A stretch of 64,000 nt of DNA from Paucibacter_B soli (GCF_037482845.1 NZ_JBBHJW010000001.1:62001-126000); one strand, 5' to 3'; shown: positions 34,575 to 45,200, counted from the first letter of the stretch. Numbers and translations: made by a program. Notes: generated by a model from the letters alone, not told the origin.

Positions 34575-34703
34575 CATTCCGGGCCCATCCATGCATCGCC
34601 TGAGCGCCTGAACGCTTGGCAGACACCAAGGTTCGAGGGCTGACGGCAGCGGCTGCGACGGGCATGTCAGTGATTTCCCAAGTCAGAAGGATAGCATGAA
34701 GAC

Positions 34704-34719
34704 ACACTATATCTGGGGG
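34704..34719 (-). promoter_or_regulatory. NrdR box, proximal
   Basis: ACACTATATCTGGGGG matches 12 of 16 positions of the known NrdR box consensus ACACWATATATWGTGT. It covers the -10 element of the nrdA promoter. A second box starts exactly 31 bp away, the usual three-turn spacing of NrdR box pairs. Confidence 0.75.
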
Positions 34720-34734
34720 TCCAGCCCTCTTCAA
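34706..34734 (-). promoter_or_regulatory. nrdA promoter (sigma-70 type)
   Basis: On the minus strand TTGAAG (34729-34734) and TATAGT (34706-34711) are separated by 17 bases, close to consensus. The start of transcription would be near 34699. The -10 lies inside the proximal NrdR box and the -35 directly abuts the distal one. Confidence 0.75.
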
Positions 34735-34750
34735 GCACTACCAATAGCGT
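34735..34750 (-). promoter_or_regulatory. NrdR box, distal
   Basis: GCACTACCAATAGCGT matches 11 of 16 consensus positions, including both outer half-site cores (CACTA and TAG-G-T). It is weaker than the proximal box but correctly phased at 31 bp and sits immediately upstream of the -35 hexamer. Confidence 0.6.
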
Positions 34751-34821
34751 GCGAACCCCGTTGACGCGCAAGACCTGACACGCTAGCAAGCGCCTCTTTG
34801 CAGGCATTTGGCGGGCCCGTC

Positions 34822-34860
34822 AAAAGCGCGCGATGCGCGTCAGGCCCGATGGCATCGGGC
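34822..34860 (-). terminator. Candidate terminator pair after ampD
   Basis: GCCCGAT/ATCGGGC (34844-34860, loop GGC) is followed on the minus strand by a small CGCGC/GCGCG stem (34827-34839) and then GC and four Ts (34822-34825). Either could end the pilS-pilR-ampD transcript before the nrdA promoter. The second stem is short. Confidence 0.45.
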
Positions 34861-34921
34861 TTGGCTGCGGCCAGGCCTTTGTTTGCAAGGCCCGCAGCGC
34901 CAAATCGGCCGCCAGGCCGCG

Positions 34922-35501
34922 TCAAATCGGCAGTTCAAGACCGGCGCAGGCCGCACTGCTGCGCAGCCGCGCCCAGTCGAAGCCCGGGCCGGGGTCCTGC
35001 TTGCGGCCGGGCGCCACATGCTCATGCCCGGCCACGCCGCGAATCGGGTAGGCGCGGCGCAAGCCCGCGAGCAGCGCCTCCAGGGCCTGGTACTGGGCCA
35101 CTTCGAAGCGCTCGCCCTCCAGACCCTCGAGCTCGACGCCAATGGAATAGTCGTTGCAGTTCTCGCGCCCGCAATAGCTGGACGCGCCGGCATGCCAGGC
35201 GCGCTGCTCGCAGGAGACGAACTGCAGCAGGGCGCCGTCGCGGCGTATCAGGAAATGCGCCGAGACCTGCAGGCCGCGGATGGTCTGGTAATAGGGGTGG
35301 GCATCGAAATCGAGCCGGTTGGTGAACAGGCGCTCGATCGCATCGCCGCCATACTCGCCAGGCGGCAGGCTGATGCTGTGCAAGACCAGCAGATCGATGG
35401 CCATGCCCGCGGGGCGCGCGCCGAAGTTGGGCGAGTCCAGACGCTTGGCCGCCTGCCACCAGCCCTCGCACCAGCCATCGCGCCAGCCCGGCACGCCGGA
35501 C

Positions 35502-35518
<17 letters not shown>
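34922..35518 (-). CDS. ampD: 1,6-anhydro-N-acetylmuramyl-L-alanine amidase AmpD
   Basis: Cytoplasmic zinc amidase of 198 residues that cleaves the peptide from recycled anhydromuropeptides. Zinc and active-site segments are LLVLHSISLPPGEYG, EQRAWHAGASSYCGRENCND, and GHEHVAPGRKQDPGPGFDW. The ATG at 35518 overlaps the 3' end of pilR by 17 bases; shorter starts (GTG near 35494) are possible. The gene is the last of a group with pilS and pilR, and complements mpl at 6213 in murein recycling. Confidence 0.93.
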
Positions 35519-37060
<1,542 letters not shown>

Positions 37061-37064
<4 letters not shown>

Positions 37065-38950
37065 GTCGGGACGGCGTGGGCGGCCACGCGCTTGAGTATG
37101 ACGGAGAACTCATTGCCGGGCGGCTCCAGCTCGGCCCGCCGGGCGTACTCGATGCGCCCGCCATAGCGCTCGCACAGCTCGCGGCAGATGTAGAGGCCCA
37201 GCCCGGAGCCGCGGCTGCGGGTCGAGAAGAAGGGTTCGAACAGATGCCGCTCCACATCGGGCGGGATGGCGTCGCCCAGGCTCAGCACCGACAGCACCGC
37301 CCAATGCTCGGACTGCGCGCGCAGGCTCACCTGCACCGCCCCCGGCAGCTCATGCGCATGGCGCAGGCCGTTGTCCAGCAGATTGACGAGGATGCGGCGC
37401 AGATGCTCGGGCTCGAAGCTGACCTGGATGGCATGCTCGGCCAGTTCCACGTGCAGCCATGCGCTGCGCGGCGGCACGTCGAGCCCGTTGGTGCGCGCCC
37501 AGTCCTGGCAGGCCTGCGCCACCAGCTCGCTGGCATTCACCGGCACCGGCTCGGGCACCACGCCGGGGGCCACCTCCATGACGTCGTCGACGATGCGTTT
37601 GAGGCGCTGCACATTGGAAGCCACCATGCCGGTGAGCTGGGCGCTGCGCGCATCCAGGCCGTCCTCGGCCAGCAGGGCATTGGCCTGGGCGATCGCCGCC
37701 AGCGGGTTGCGGATCTCATGCGCGATGCCCGCCGACACCCGCCCCATCGCCGCCAGCTTCTCCTGGCGGCTGCGCGCCTGCACATTGCGGTTGTCCTCGA
37801 CGAAGAGCACGCACAGGTCCTCGCTGGCATCGGACTCGCGCCGGCGCGTGAAGCGCATACGCACGCGCAGGCTGCGCTGCAGCGCAGCATGGAATTCCAG
37901 CTGCACGTCCCGCCCGGCCTCCGGCCAGACACCCTCCGCAAAGGCCTGCTCCACCGCCGCCACCAGCGGCGCCCAGGCGAGCACGCCGCGCAGCTGGAAG
38001 GGCGCGGTGCGCACCATGCCACCGTCCGACAGCAGGGCGCGCGCGGCCGGGTTGGCGGCACGCACGCGGCCGCGCCGGTCCACCACCAGCACGCCCTCCT
38101 GCATCTCGTCGATCACCAGCCGGTTCAGCTCGGCCTGCTGGCGCGCCAGCTCCATGCTGCCGCGCGCCGACTGTTCCTCGCGCGCCAGCCGGCTGGCCAA
38201 CTCGCTGGCGAGCAGGCTGACGACGAAGAAGCCGCTGCCCACCAGGCCGGCCTGGGTCAGGCGCAGGCCGGCATCCACGCCATGCGCCAACGACCACAGC
38301 GCCGCCCCCAGCAGCAGCAGGGTCGCCAGCGCCGCGGTGGCAAGCGCAAACAGCCGCGGCGTCAGCACGCCGGCCATCAGCACCGGCATGATGAAGAGCG
38401 CGGCAAAGCTCAGGCTGCTGCCGGCGTCCAGCATGTGCAAGGCGCCGAACAGGGCCAGGTCAAAACCGATGCTGAGCAGCCATTGCCAGCTCGTCAGCCG
38501 CGCCAGCTGGCGCGTTGCGCCGGCCTGCACGAAGTTCGACCACAGCCAGAAGCCCAGGGCCTGCAGCGCATAGCCCATCGACAGGGCCAGCAGCCAATCG
38601 GGCGCCAGCGTGCCAAAGGCACGCGCCATCAACTGGGTCGCGGCAAGCGCCAGCCCGAGCGCCGCGCGCGCGCCGAGGAAGGCGCGGTACAGGCGCTGGA
38701 AGGCATCGCCGCTGGCATCGGCATGCGGCTGGCGCGCCGGCGGCTGAAAGAAGAGCTGCGAATCGCCGGCGGCCGCGCTGTCCGGCGCCTCATGGGCCAG
38801 CCCGCCCCAATCGGTATCGCCCTGGCTGGGGCCGAACCACGAGGCCTGTGCGTCTGCCGCGGCATCGGGGCCGCGACGCTGGCTGCGGCGGCGCTCGGTA
38901 CGGCGGCGCTCGGTGCCGCGCCGATCGGCCGGGGGCAGGTCTTGCCTCAT
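37061..38950 (-). CDS. pilS: Membrane sensor histidine kinase PilS
   Basis: Partner kinase of PilR, 629 residues from the ATG at 38950. It has an Arg-rich cytoplasmic N-terminus (residues 10-27), about six membrane segments (95-250), a PAS domain (about 275-390), the H-box with His411 in GIAHEIRNPLAAI, an N-box in LVNLLDNGLRHA and the GSGLGLYICRELC ATP lid. The long basic N-terminal part (about 80 residues before the first membrane segment) is larger than in Pseudomonas PilS. Its start overlaps the stop of the small gene before it (ATGA). Confidence 0.93.
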
Positions 38951-39204
38951 GCGGGAGGCGGCTTGCGCGCCTCGTAGGCCGCCCGGTGCGCGGCGCTGCA
39001 GAACTGCCCGCCGCGGCCCGGCAAGGCCTCCTGCTGCGGCAGATGCAGGCCGCACTCGGCGCAGCTCACCATCGCATGGGGAGCGCCCGGAGGCGGCGCA
39101 GGCGATGCATCGCGCCGCCCGCCTTGGGGCGGCCGCGCACGCTTCAGGCCCAGCATGTAGAACAGCAGCGCCAGCAAGGCGATCAGGACGAGGAACTTCA
39201 ACAT
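38947..39204 (-). CDS. Small PP0621-like membrane-anchored zinc-ribbon protein
   Basis: Protein of 85 residues. It has an N-terminal membrane segment (L-K-F-L-V-L-I-A-L-L-A-L-L-F-Y-M-L), a proline-rich linker and a Cys-rich end with CAECG and FCSAAHRAAYEA, an arrangement that can bind zinc. Homologues of the PP0621 type are found next to pilS in many betaproteobacteria; function is unknown. Confidence 0.85.
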   Translation of the reverse strand: MLKFLVLIALLALLFYMLGLKRARPPQGGRRDASPAPPPGAPHAMVSCAECGLHLPQQEALPGRGGQFCSAAHRAAYEARKPPPA

Positions 39205-40026
39205 TCAGGCCACTCCCCGCTGCAGCACCACCTCGAGCACAAAGCGCGAGCCGGCATAGGACAGCAACAGCAGCGCGGCGCCGAAATACAGCCAGCGCGT
39301 GGCACGCCGGCCGCGCCAGCCGAACACATGGCGGCCGGTGAGCAGGCCGGTCAGCACCAGCCAGCCCAGCACCGAAAGCAGGTTTTTATGGTCCCAGCGC
39401 CATTGCGGCGTGAACCACCAGCCCAGCAGCAGGGCCAGCGACAGCACGGTCACGCCCGCGCCAACGAACTGGAAGGTCAGGCGCTCAAGCCTGAGCAAGG
39501 GCATGCCCAGCGCCACCACGCCCTGGCCCTTGCGCGAACGCATCTCGCGCTCGGCGCGATTGAGCATCGCGGCATGCAGCACGGCCACGCCGAACAAGCC
39601 GTACGAGGCCAGCCCCAGCACCCAGTGCAGCGGCGCCCAGGGCGAGGCGGCCAGCGGCCGGCTCTCGCCCGGAAACGCCCAGGCCAGCAGCACCACCGCC
39701 GCCCCGAGCGCCGACAGCACGCGGCGCGCGCCGGGTAGCGGCACGAAGCGGCTTTCCACCAGATAGACGCCCAGCACCAGCCACAGCGTCATCGACAGCG
39801 CCGGCGCAAAGCCAAAGCGCGCGCCGGGCTGCGGCAGGCCGATGCCGGCGATGTCCAGCAGCAGCGCCAGCAGCTGCACCGCCCACACCGCCACCAGCAT
39901 GCCGCGCAGGCCCTGCTGGCGCGTTTCGGCGGTGAAAGCCGCGGCCATATAGCCGGCCGCGCAGAGCAAACTGAGCCCCGCAAGCCAGGCGCTCACGGAC
40001 TCCGGAGTGGCGAACGATAAAATCAT
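39205..40026 (-). CDS. CcsA/HemX/YpjD-like inner-membrane protein
   Basis: Protein of 273 residues with about eight membrane segments. The cytochrome c assembly-family pattern is present with W-A-P-L-H-W-V-L-G-L-A-S-Y-G and a C-terminal F-T-P-Q-W-R-W-D-H-K-N-L-L-S-V-L-G-W segment. Conserved His residues could contact haem. The gene is often found beside ffh, as here, where it is divergent with 49 bases between the starts. The start is ATG at 40026; longer upstream frames run into ffh. Confidence 0.88.
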   Translation of the reverse strand: MILSFATPESVSAWLAGLSLLCAAGYMAAAFTAETRQQGLRGMLVAVWAVQLLALLLDIAGIGLPQPGARFGFAPALSMTLWLVLGVYLVESRFVPLPGARRVLSALGAAVVLLAWAFPGESRPLAASPWAPLHWVLGLASYGLFGVAVLHAAMLNRAEREMRSRKGQGVVALGMPLLRLERLTFQFVGAGVTVLSLALLLGWWFTPQWRWDHKNLLSVLGWLVLTGLLTGRHVFGWRGRRATRWLYFGAALLLLSYAGSRFVLEVVLQRGVA

Positions 40027-40075
40027 CGCCACAGTGTACTTATGCGCGACCACCTTCCCGGTGGCGCCTCCCCCC

Positions 40076-41473
40076 ATGGCATCCACCCTGACCGACCGCC
40101 TGAGCCTGCTCGTGAAAACGATGCGCGGCCAGGCCCGCATCACCGAGAGCAATGTGCAGGACATGCTGCGCGAAGTGCGCATGGCCCTGCTGGAGGCCGA
40201 CGTGGCCCTGCCGGTGGTGCGCGACTTCATCGCGCGGGTGAAGGAAAAGGCGCTGGGCGCCGAGGTGGTGGGCTCGCTCTCGCCCGGCCAGGCCCTGGTG
40301 GGCATCGTGCACAAGGAACTTGCCGCCACCATGGGCGAGGGCGTCAGCGACATCAACCTCGCGGCCCAGCCGCCGGCGGTGATCCTGATGGCCGGCCTGC
40401 AGGGCGCGGGCAAGACCACCACCACCGCCAAGCTCACCAAGCACCTGATCGAGAAGCGCAAGAAAAAGGTGCTGACGGTCTCGGCCGACGTCTACCGCCC
40501 GGCCGCCATCGAGCAGCTCAAGACCGTCACCGCCCAGGCCGGCGGTGAGTGGTTTGCCTCCTCACCCGAGCAGAAGCCGCGCGATATTGCCCTGGCCGCT
40601 TTGGACTACGCCAAGAAGCATTACTTCGACGTGCTGCTGGTCGATACCGCCGGCCGCCTTGCCATCGACGAGGCCTTGATGGCCGAAATCAAGGAGCTGC
40701 ACGCCACGCTCAACCCGGTCGAGACTCTGTTCGTGGTGGACGCCATGCAGGGCCAGGATGCGATCAACACCGCCCGCGCCTTCAAGGAGGCGCTGCCGCT
40801 CACCGGCGTGATCCTCACCAAGCTGGATGGCGACTCGCGCGGCGGTGCCGCGCTCTCGGTGCGTCAGGTCACCGGTGCGCCGATCAAGTTTGCCGGCGTG
40901 TCCGAGAAGATCGATGGCCTGGAGGTGTTTGACGGCGAGCGCCATGCCGGCCGCGTGCTGGGCATGGGCGACATCGTGGCCCTGGTGGAAGAGGTCAGCA
41001 AGGGCGTGGACCTGGCGGCGGCCGAAAAGCTGGCCGGCAAGCTCAAGAGCGGCAGCGGCTTCGACCTGAACGACTTCCTCGCGCAGATCTCGTCGATGAA
41101 GAAGATGGGCGGGCTCTCCAGCCTGATGGACAAGCTACCCACGCAAATGGCTGCCAAGGCGGGCCAGGCCGACATGGACCGCGCCGAGCGCGATATGAAA
41201 CGCATGGAGGGCATCCTGAATGCCATGACGGCCAAGGAGCGCCGCCAACCCGCCCTGCTGATGGACGGCAAGAGCAAGGCCAGCCGCAAGCGCCGCATCG
41301 CCGCCGGCGCCGGCGTGCAGATCCAGGACGTGAACCGCCTGCTGAATCAGTTCGACCAGATGCAGGGCATGATGAAGAAGATGAGCGGCGGCGGCCTGAT
41401 GAAGATGATGAAGAAGATGGGGGGCATGAAGGGGCTTAAAGGGATGGGGGGCATGGGCGGTCTAGGAGGCTGA
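40076..41473 (+). CDS. ffh: Signal recognition particle protein Ffh
   Basis: GTPase of 465 residues that binds 4.5S RNA and signal sequences. N domain, then G domain with GLQGAGKTTTTAKL, DTAGRLAIDEALM and TKLDGDSRGGAALS, then a methionine-rich M domain with RLLNQFDQMQGMMKKM and a Gly/Met/Lys tail. The ATG at 40076 matches the family start (A-S-T-L-T-D-R-L-S). Its receptor ftsY is 2.5 kb away. Its last 12 bases overlap the LysE-family gene. Confidence 0.97.
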   Translation: MASTLTDRLSLLVKTMRGQARITESNVQDMLREVRMALLEADVALPVVRDFIARVKEKALGAEVVGSLSPGQALVGIVHKELAATMGEGVSDINLAAQPPAVILMAGLQGAGKTTTTAKLTKHLIEKRKKKVLTVSADVYRPAAIEQLKTVTAQAGGEWFASSPEQKPRDIALAALDYAKKHYFDVLLVDTAGRLAIDEALMAEIKELHATLNPVETLFVVDAMQGQDAINTARAFKEALPLTGVILTKLDGDSRGGAALSVRQVTGAPIKFAGVSEKIDGLEVFDGERHAGRVLGMGDIVALVEEVSKGVDLAAAEKLAGKLKSGSGFDLNDFLAQISSMKKMGGLSSLMDKLPTQMAAKAGQADMDRAERDMKRMEGILNAMTAKERRQPALLMDGKSKASRKRRIAAGAGVQIQDVNRLLNQFDQMQGMMKKMSGGGLMKMMKKMGGMKGLKGMGGMGGLGG

Positions 41474-42055
41474 CAGCGCCGCCAGCAGCGCGCACAGCAG
41501 CAGGCCGGCGCCCGCCAGCCGGGCCGGCCAGGGCCCGGTGCCCGCCGGCAGCCACCGCAGCGCGGCCAGCAAGAGCGCGAAATAGCCGATATTGAGCAGC
41601 TCGAACAGCCCGCCCAGCAGATAGAACTGCGCCAGCCAGCCCGCCTCGCCATCCCGCCGCATGAAGAGCGGGAAGAAGGCGCCGAAAAACAGCAGCGGCT
41701 TGGGATTGCCCAGGGTGATCAGCAACGCCCTGGCAAAGCCGCCCGCCGGGGCCGCGGCGGCGGCCGTACCGGCCCGGGCGCGCAGCAAGGCCAGGCCCAG
41801 CCAGGCGATATAGGCCGCGCCGCCCCAGCGCAAAAGCGCCAGCAAGGCCGGCCAGCGCTGCAGCAGGGCCGCCAGGCCCAGGGCCGCCGCGCTGATCAGC
41901 AGCGCATCGCCCAGCACCAGCCCGGCCACCGCGGCCCATGCACGCCGTGCGCCATGCCGCGCCTGGCCGAGCACAAACAGGGTGGCCGGCCCCGGCACCA
42001 TGATCACCAGCAGAGCCGCGGTCACAAAGGCCGGCAATTGATCAGGCAGCTGCAT
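41462..42055 (-). CDS. LysE/RhtB family amino-acid exporter
   Basis: Membrane protein of about 197 residues with six hydrophobic segments. The N-terminal family signature is V-I-M-V-P-G-P-A-T-L-F-V-L-G-Q-A, and NPKPLLFFGAFFPLF is the typical fourth segment. The substrate is unknown. It overlaps the epimerase gene upstream by 14 bases, so the two are probably co-transcribed. Confidence 0.87.
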   Translation of the reverse strand: MQLPDQLPAFVTAALLVIMVPGPATLFVLGQARHGARRAWAAVAGLVLGDALLISAAALGLAALLQRWPALLALLRWGGAAYIAWLGLALLRARAGTAAAAAPAGGFARALLITLGNPKPLLFFGAFFPLFMRRDGEAGWLAQFYLLGGLFELLNIGYFALLLAALRWLPAGTGPWPARLAGAGLLLCALLAALSAS

Positions 42056-42941
42056 GGCGCAAGTCCTGGGCATGCAGAGCTATCAAGCCGTCCAGCCAGG
42101 CATGCAGCGGCCGGAATTCCCAGCCCAGGCGGCGCGCCCGCGCCAGGCTCATGCGATGCGGAGCCGCGTAGTCAAAGCTGGCCGCACCCGGCTGCGCCTG
42201 CGCCTGGCAGGGTGCCGGCAGGCCCAGGCGCAGACCGATGCGCGCGCGCAGCTCGGGCGCCGACAGCCCGCCCTCGCTGGCGACATTGACCGGCCCCAGG
42301 AAGGACTGCTGGCCGGCCCACAGCATGAAGTCCCCCACCCCGGCCACATCGATGAAGCTGCTCTGGCCCGCCGCTGCCGCATGCCGCAGGGGCTCGGCGG
42401 CCAGCACGGCGCGCACATGGCTGGCCAGGCGCTGGGTGAAGTCCTCCGGCCCGCCCAGCACATGGGCCAGGCGCAGGCTGGCGGCGGGCAGACTGCCGGC
42501 ACGGTAGAGCTGCGCCTCGGCCTGCAGCTTGGCCTGGCCGTATTCAGCGGCCGCGCTGCCCAGCTCGTCCGTCAGGTCCAGCGCGTCTTCGGCATAGGGG
42601 GCCGGATCTCGTCCATGCAGGCCGCCGTAGACCTCGATGGTCGAAGTCATCAAATAGCGCCCCACCCTGCCGCCAAACACCTGTGCGGCGATGGCCGCAT
42701 CCGCCGCGCTGTAGCACATCTGGTCATACACCAGGTCAAAGCCGGGCCGCTCGGCAAAGCAGGCCGCCATGGCCGCCGCATCGCGCCTATCGACGCGCAG
42801 GCGCTGCACGCGGCTGCCAAAGGTGTCGGGTGTCTGCCCGCGATTGGCCAGGGTGACGCGGTGGCCCGCGGCCAGCAGCGCTTCGACAAGGCGGATGCCG
42901 AAGTAGCGCGTGCCGCCTATGACCAAGACATATTGAGTCAT
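42042..42941 (-). CDS. NAD-dependent epimerase/dehydratase family protein
   Basis: Extended-SDR protein of 299 residues. The nucleotide motif is VIGGTRYFGIRL (GGTxxxG form), and the STIEVYGG and EYGQAKLQAE segments give Ser and the Tyr/Lys pair. This atypical form is closer to the isoflavone reductase-like or mRNA-binding epimerase homologues than to sugar epimerases. The substrate is not known. It is divergent from the LysR gene and upstream of the exporter. Confidence 0.82.
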   Translation of the reverse strand: MTQYVLVIGGTRYFGIRLVEALLAAGHRVTLANRGQTPDTFGSRVQRLRVDRRDAAAMAACFAERPGFDLVYDQMCYSAADAAIAAQVFGGRVGRYLMTSTIEVYGGLHGRDPAPYAEDALDLTDELGSAAAEYGQAKLQAEAQLYRAGSLPAASLRLAHVLGGPEDFTQRLASHVRAVLAAEPLRHAAAAGQSSFIDVAGVGDFMLWAGQQSFLGPVNVASEGGLSAPELRARIGLRLGLPAPCQAQAQPGAASFDYAAPHRMSLARARRLGWEFRPLHAWLDGLIALHAQDLRHAAA

Positions 42942-42943
42942 TG

Positions 42944-42955
42944 CAAATGCATTTG
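42944..42955. promoter_or_regulatory. 12-bp palindrome between the epimerase and LysR genes
   Basis: CAAATGCATTTG is a perfect palindrome ending three bases before the epimerase start codon, where a ribosome site would be expected and none is seen. It is a possible operator for the divergent LysR protein, though LysR sites usually have a longer interrupted dyad. Confidence 0.4.
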
Positions 42956-43056
42956 GAGTCGGGATGCCGGCAGTTTTCCTTGCTGGCACCTCGAACGAAA
43001 GCGAGAATGACTGACTCTGAGAGCAAGCACTTCCTAGCCTTGAGCAAGCCTGAGCC

Positions 43057-43989
43057 ATGCCCGCTGCCGAACTGTCCAGCCTCGCCGGCCTGATCGATTT
43101 CGAGGCCGCCGCCCGCCATGGCGGTTTTCGCGCCGCGGCCGCCGAGCTGCACAAGACGCCGGCGGCACTGAGCCAGCAGATCAGGCAGCTGGAGCAGGCC
43201 CTGGGGCTGGCCTTGTTCGTGCGTCACCCGCGCCATGTGGCCATCACGCCCGCCGGGCGCGAGCTGGCGCAGACCGTGGCGGCCTCGCTTGCGCAGCTGC
43301 GCGCCAAGGTGGCGGCCCTGCGCCTGGCCCAGGATCCGCATCGCCTGCACATCTCGACCACGCATTCCCTGGCCATCAAATGGCTGGTGCCGCGCCTACA
43401 TGTCTTCAGTGAGCGGCACCCGGCCCTTGACATACGCGTGGATGCCGACGATGGCCTGGCCGACCTGGACGGTGGCGGCTGCGATCTGGCGCTGCGCTAC
43501 CAGGCCCTGGATACGGCCGATGACTTCATCTATGCGGAGCAACTGGTGCTGGTGCACAGCCCGGCCCTGGCGGCGGCGCGGACGCCGCTGCCCGCGCTGC
43601 TGCGCCATGCCCTGCTGCACGAGGGCGACACGCAGGCCTGGCAGCGCTTGATCGACGCCCAGGGCCTGAGCGCCAGGCATGCGGACTTCTCGCGCGTCTT
43701 CAGCCACAGCGGCCTGCTGGTGCAGGCGGCCGTGGCCGGCCAGGGGATTGCGCTGGCGCCCTATGCGCTGGCGCACGAGGACCTGCGGCGCGGGCGTTTG
43801 CTGCGGGCTGCCGCGCCCGCCCTGCCCTCGGGCCATGGCTACCGGCTGCTGTGGAGCGCAGCGCGCCTGGATGCGGCGCCCCTGCAGGCCTTTGCCGACT
43901 GGCTGGCGGGCGAGTTCGCGCAGCTGCGCGCCAGCCTAGGCGCCGCGCCGGCTACTCCAGCAAAGCCTGCGCGAACTCGCGCGCGCTGA
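43057..43989 (+). CDS. LysR-family transcriptional regulator (GcvA-like)
   Basis: Regulator of 310 residues. The N-terminal helix-turn-helix is in FRAAAAELHKTPAALSQQI with the following LEQALGLALFVR. A substrate-binding domain follows with THSLAIKWLVPRL, the GcvA/AmpR subgroup pattern. It is divergent from the epimerase-LysE pair, which it may control. Its last 38 bases overlap the 3' end of ftsY. Confidence 0.92.
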   Translation: MPAAELSSLAGLIDFEAAARHGGFRAAAAELHKTPAALSQQIRQLEQALGLALFVRHPRHVAITPAGRELAQTVAASLAQLRAKVAALRLAQDPHRLHISTTHSLAIKWLVPRLHVFSERHPALDIRVDADDGLADLDGGGCDLALRYQALDTADDFIYAEQLVLVHSPALAAARTPLPALLRHALLHEGDTQAWQRLIDAQGLSARHADFSRVFSHSGLLVQAAVAGQGIALAPYALAHEDLRRGRLLRAAAPALPSGHGYRLLWSAARLDAAPLQAFADWLAGEFAQLRASLGAAPATPAKPARTRAR

Positions 43990-45004
43990 AGGTCTGCAGG
44001 TCTTCGAGCTTCTCGCCCACGCCGATGAAGTAGACGGGGATGGGCCGCTCGCGCGCAATCGCCGCCAGCACCCCGCCCTTGGCCGTGCCGTCGAGCTTGG
44101 TGACCACCAGGCCGGTGAGGCCCAGCGCGTCGTCGAAGGCCTTCACCTGGGTCAGCGCGTTCTGGCCGGTATTGCCATCCACCACCAGCAGCACCTCGTG
44201 CGGCGCCTCGGCCTGGGCCTTGCCGATCACGCGCTTGATCTTCTTCAGCTCTTCCATCAGATGCAGCTGGGTCGGCAGGCGGCCGGCAGTGTCGGCGATC
44301 ACCACGTCGCAGCCGCGCGCACGGCCGGCCACCACCGCATCGAAGGTCACGGCCGAGGGGTCGCCGCCCTCCTGGCTGACGATCTCCACCCGCGTGCGAT
44401 CGGCCCACACCGAGAGTTGCTCGCGCGCCGCGGCGCGGAAGGTGTCGGCCGCGGCCAGCAACACCTTTTGCTCGGCGTCGGCCAGATGGCGCGTCAGCTT
44501 GCCGATGCTGGTGGTTTTGCCGGCGCCGTTCACGCCCACCACCATCACCACGGTGGGCTGATGCTCGCCCACGCAGAGCGCCTTTTCCAGCGGCTTGAGC
44601 AGCTCGGTCAGCGATTCGATCAGCAAGCCGCGCACCGCCGACGGTTCGGTCGCCTTGGCTTCCTTGACGCGGCGCTTCAGGTCCTCAAGCAGGAACTCGG
44701 TGGCCTTCACACCGGCGTCCGCCATCAGCAGCGCCGCCTCCAGCTCCTCGTACAAGGCATCGTCGATCTGCGTGCCGGTAAAGACCTGGGCGATGCTGGA
44801 GCCGGTCTTGCGCAGGCCCTGCTTCAGCTTCTCCAGCCAGCTCTTGCGCGGCGCCGCCTCCGGTGCAGCCTCCGGTGCAGTGATAGGCACGGCCTCGACC
44901 ATGGGCTCCACCACGGCCGGCAGGGCCTGGGCGGGCGTCACTGGCGCCGGGACCGGCTCCTGCGCGGACGCAGAGCCAAACTTCTTCTTGAAGAAACTGA
45001 ACAT
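43952..45004 (-). CDS. ftsY: Signal recognition particle receptor FtsY
   Basis: SRP GTPase of 350 residues. A short acidic/Ala/Pro A region is followed by the NG domain with GVNGAGKTTSIGKL, AADTFRAAAREQL, DTAGRLPTQLHLM and TKLDGTAKGG. The MFSFFKKKFG start is typical of the amphipathic membrane-targeting helix in betaproteobacteria. It is convergent with the LysR gene. Confidence 0.97.
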   Translation of the reverse strand: MFSFFKKKFGSASAQEPVPAPVTPAQALPAVVEPMVEAVPITAPEAAPEAAPRKSWLEKLKQGLRKTGSSIAQVFTGTQIDDALYEELEAALLMADAGVKATEFLLEDLKRRVKEAKATEPSAVRGLLIESLTELLKPLEKALCVGEHQPTVVMVVGVNGAGKTTSIGKLTRHLADAEQKVLLAAADTFRAAAREQLSVWADRTRVEIVSQEGGDPSAVTFDAVVAGRARGCDVVIADTAGRLPTQLHLMEELKKIKRVIGKAQAEAPHEVLLVVDGNTGQNALTQVKAFDDALGLTGLVVTKLDGTAKGGVLAAIARERPIPVYFIGVGEKLEDLQTFSAREFAQALLE

Positions 45005-45075
45005 TGATTGATGCCGCTTTCGGTGCGCGCACGCACGAGCTGAAACCTGCCTCGAACAGAAATTTTTCGAGCTGC

Positions 45076-45105
45076 TTGCATTGTCCTCGAAAACGTGGCT
45101 ACAAT
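45076..45105 (+). promoter_or_regulatory. tRNA-Met promoter
   Basis: TTGCAT (45076-45081), an 18-bp spacer and TACAAT (45100-45105) lie directly before the tRNA, whose first base is 12 bases after the -10. The hexamers are near consensus. Confidence 0.65.
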
Positions 45106-45116
45106 GGCGGGCTTGA

Positions 45117-45193
<77 letters not shown>

Positions 45194-45200
45194 AATACGA

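Larger units (their letters stand above)
34372..34921. other. 550-base non-coding region between ampD and nrdA
   Basis: It holds the nrdA promoter with two NrdR-type boxes (34704-34750), a leader of about 330 bases with a terminator-like hairpin (34550-34574), and two hairpins on the ampD side (34822-34860). A minus-strand frame from 34665 to 34438 (ATG, 75 residues) lies in the leader and spans the hairpin. It has no good ribosome site and no family likeness, so I do not call it a gene. Confidence 0.7.

Noticed and set aside
34438..34665. 75-codon frame in the nrdA leader
   Set aside because: No clear ribosome site and no family likeness. Kept only as a possible leader peptide in the discussion of the hairpin.
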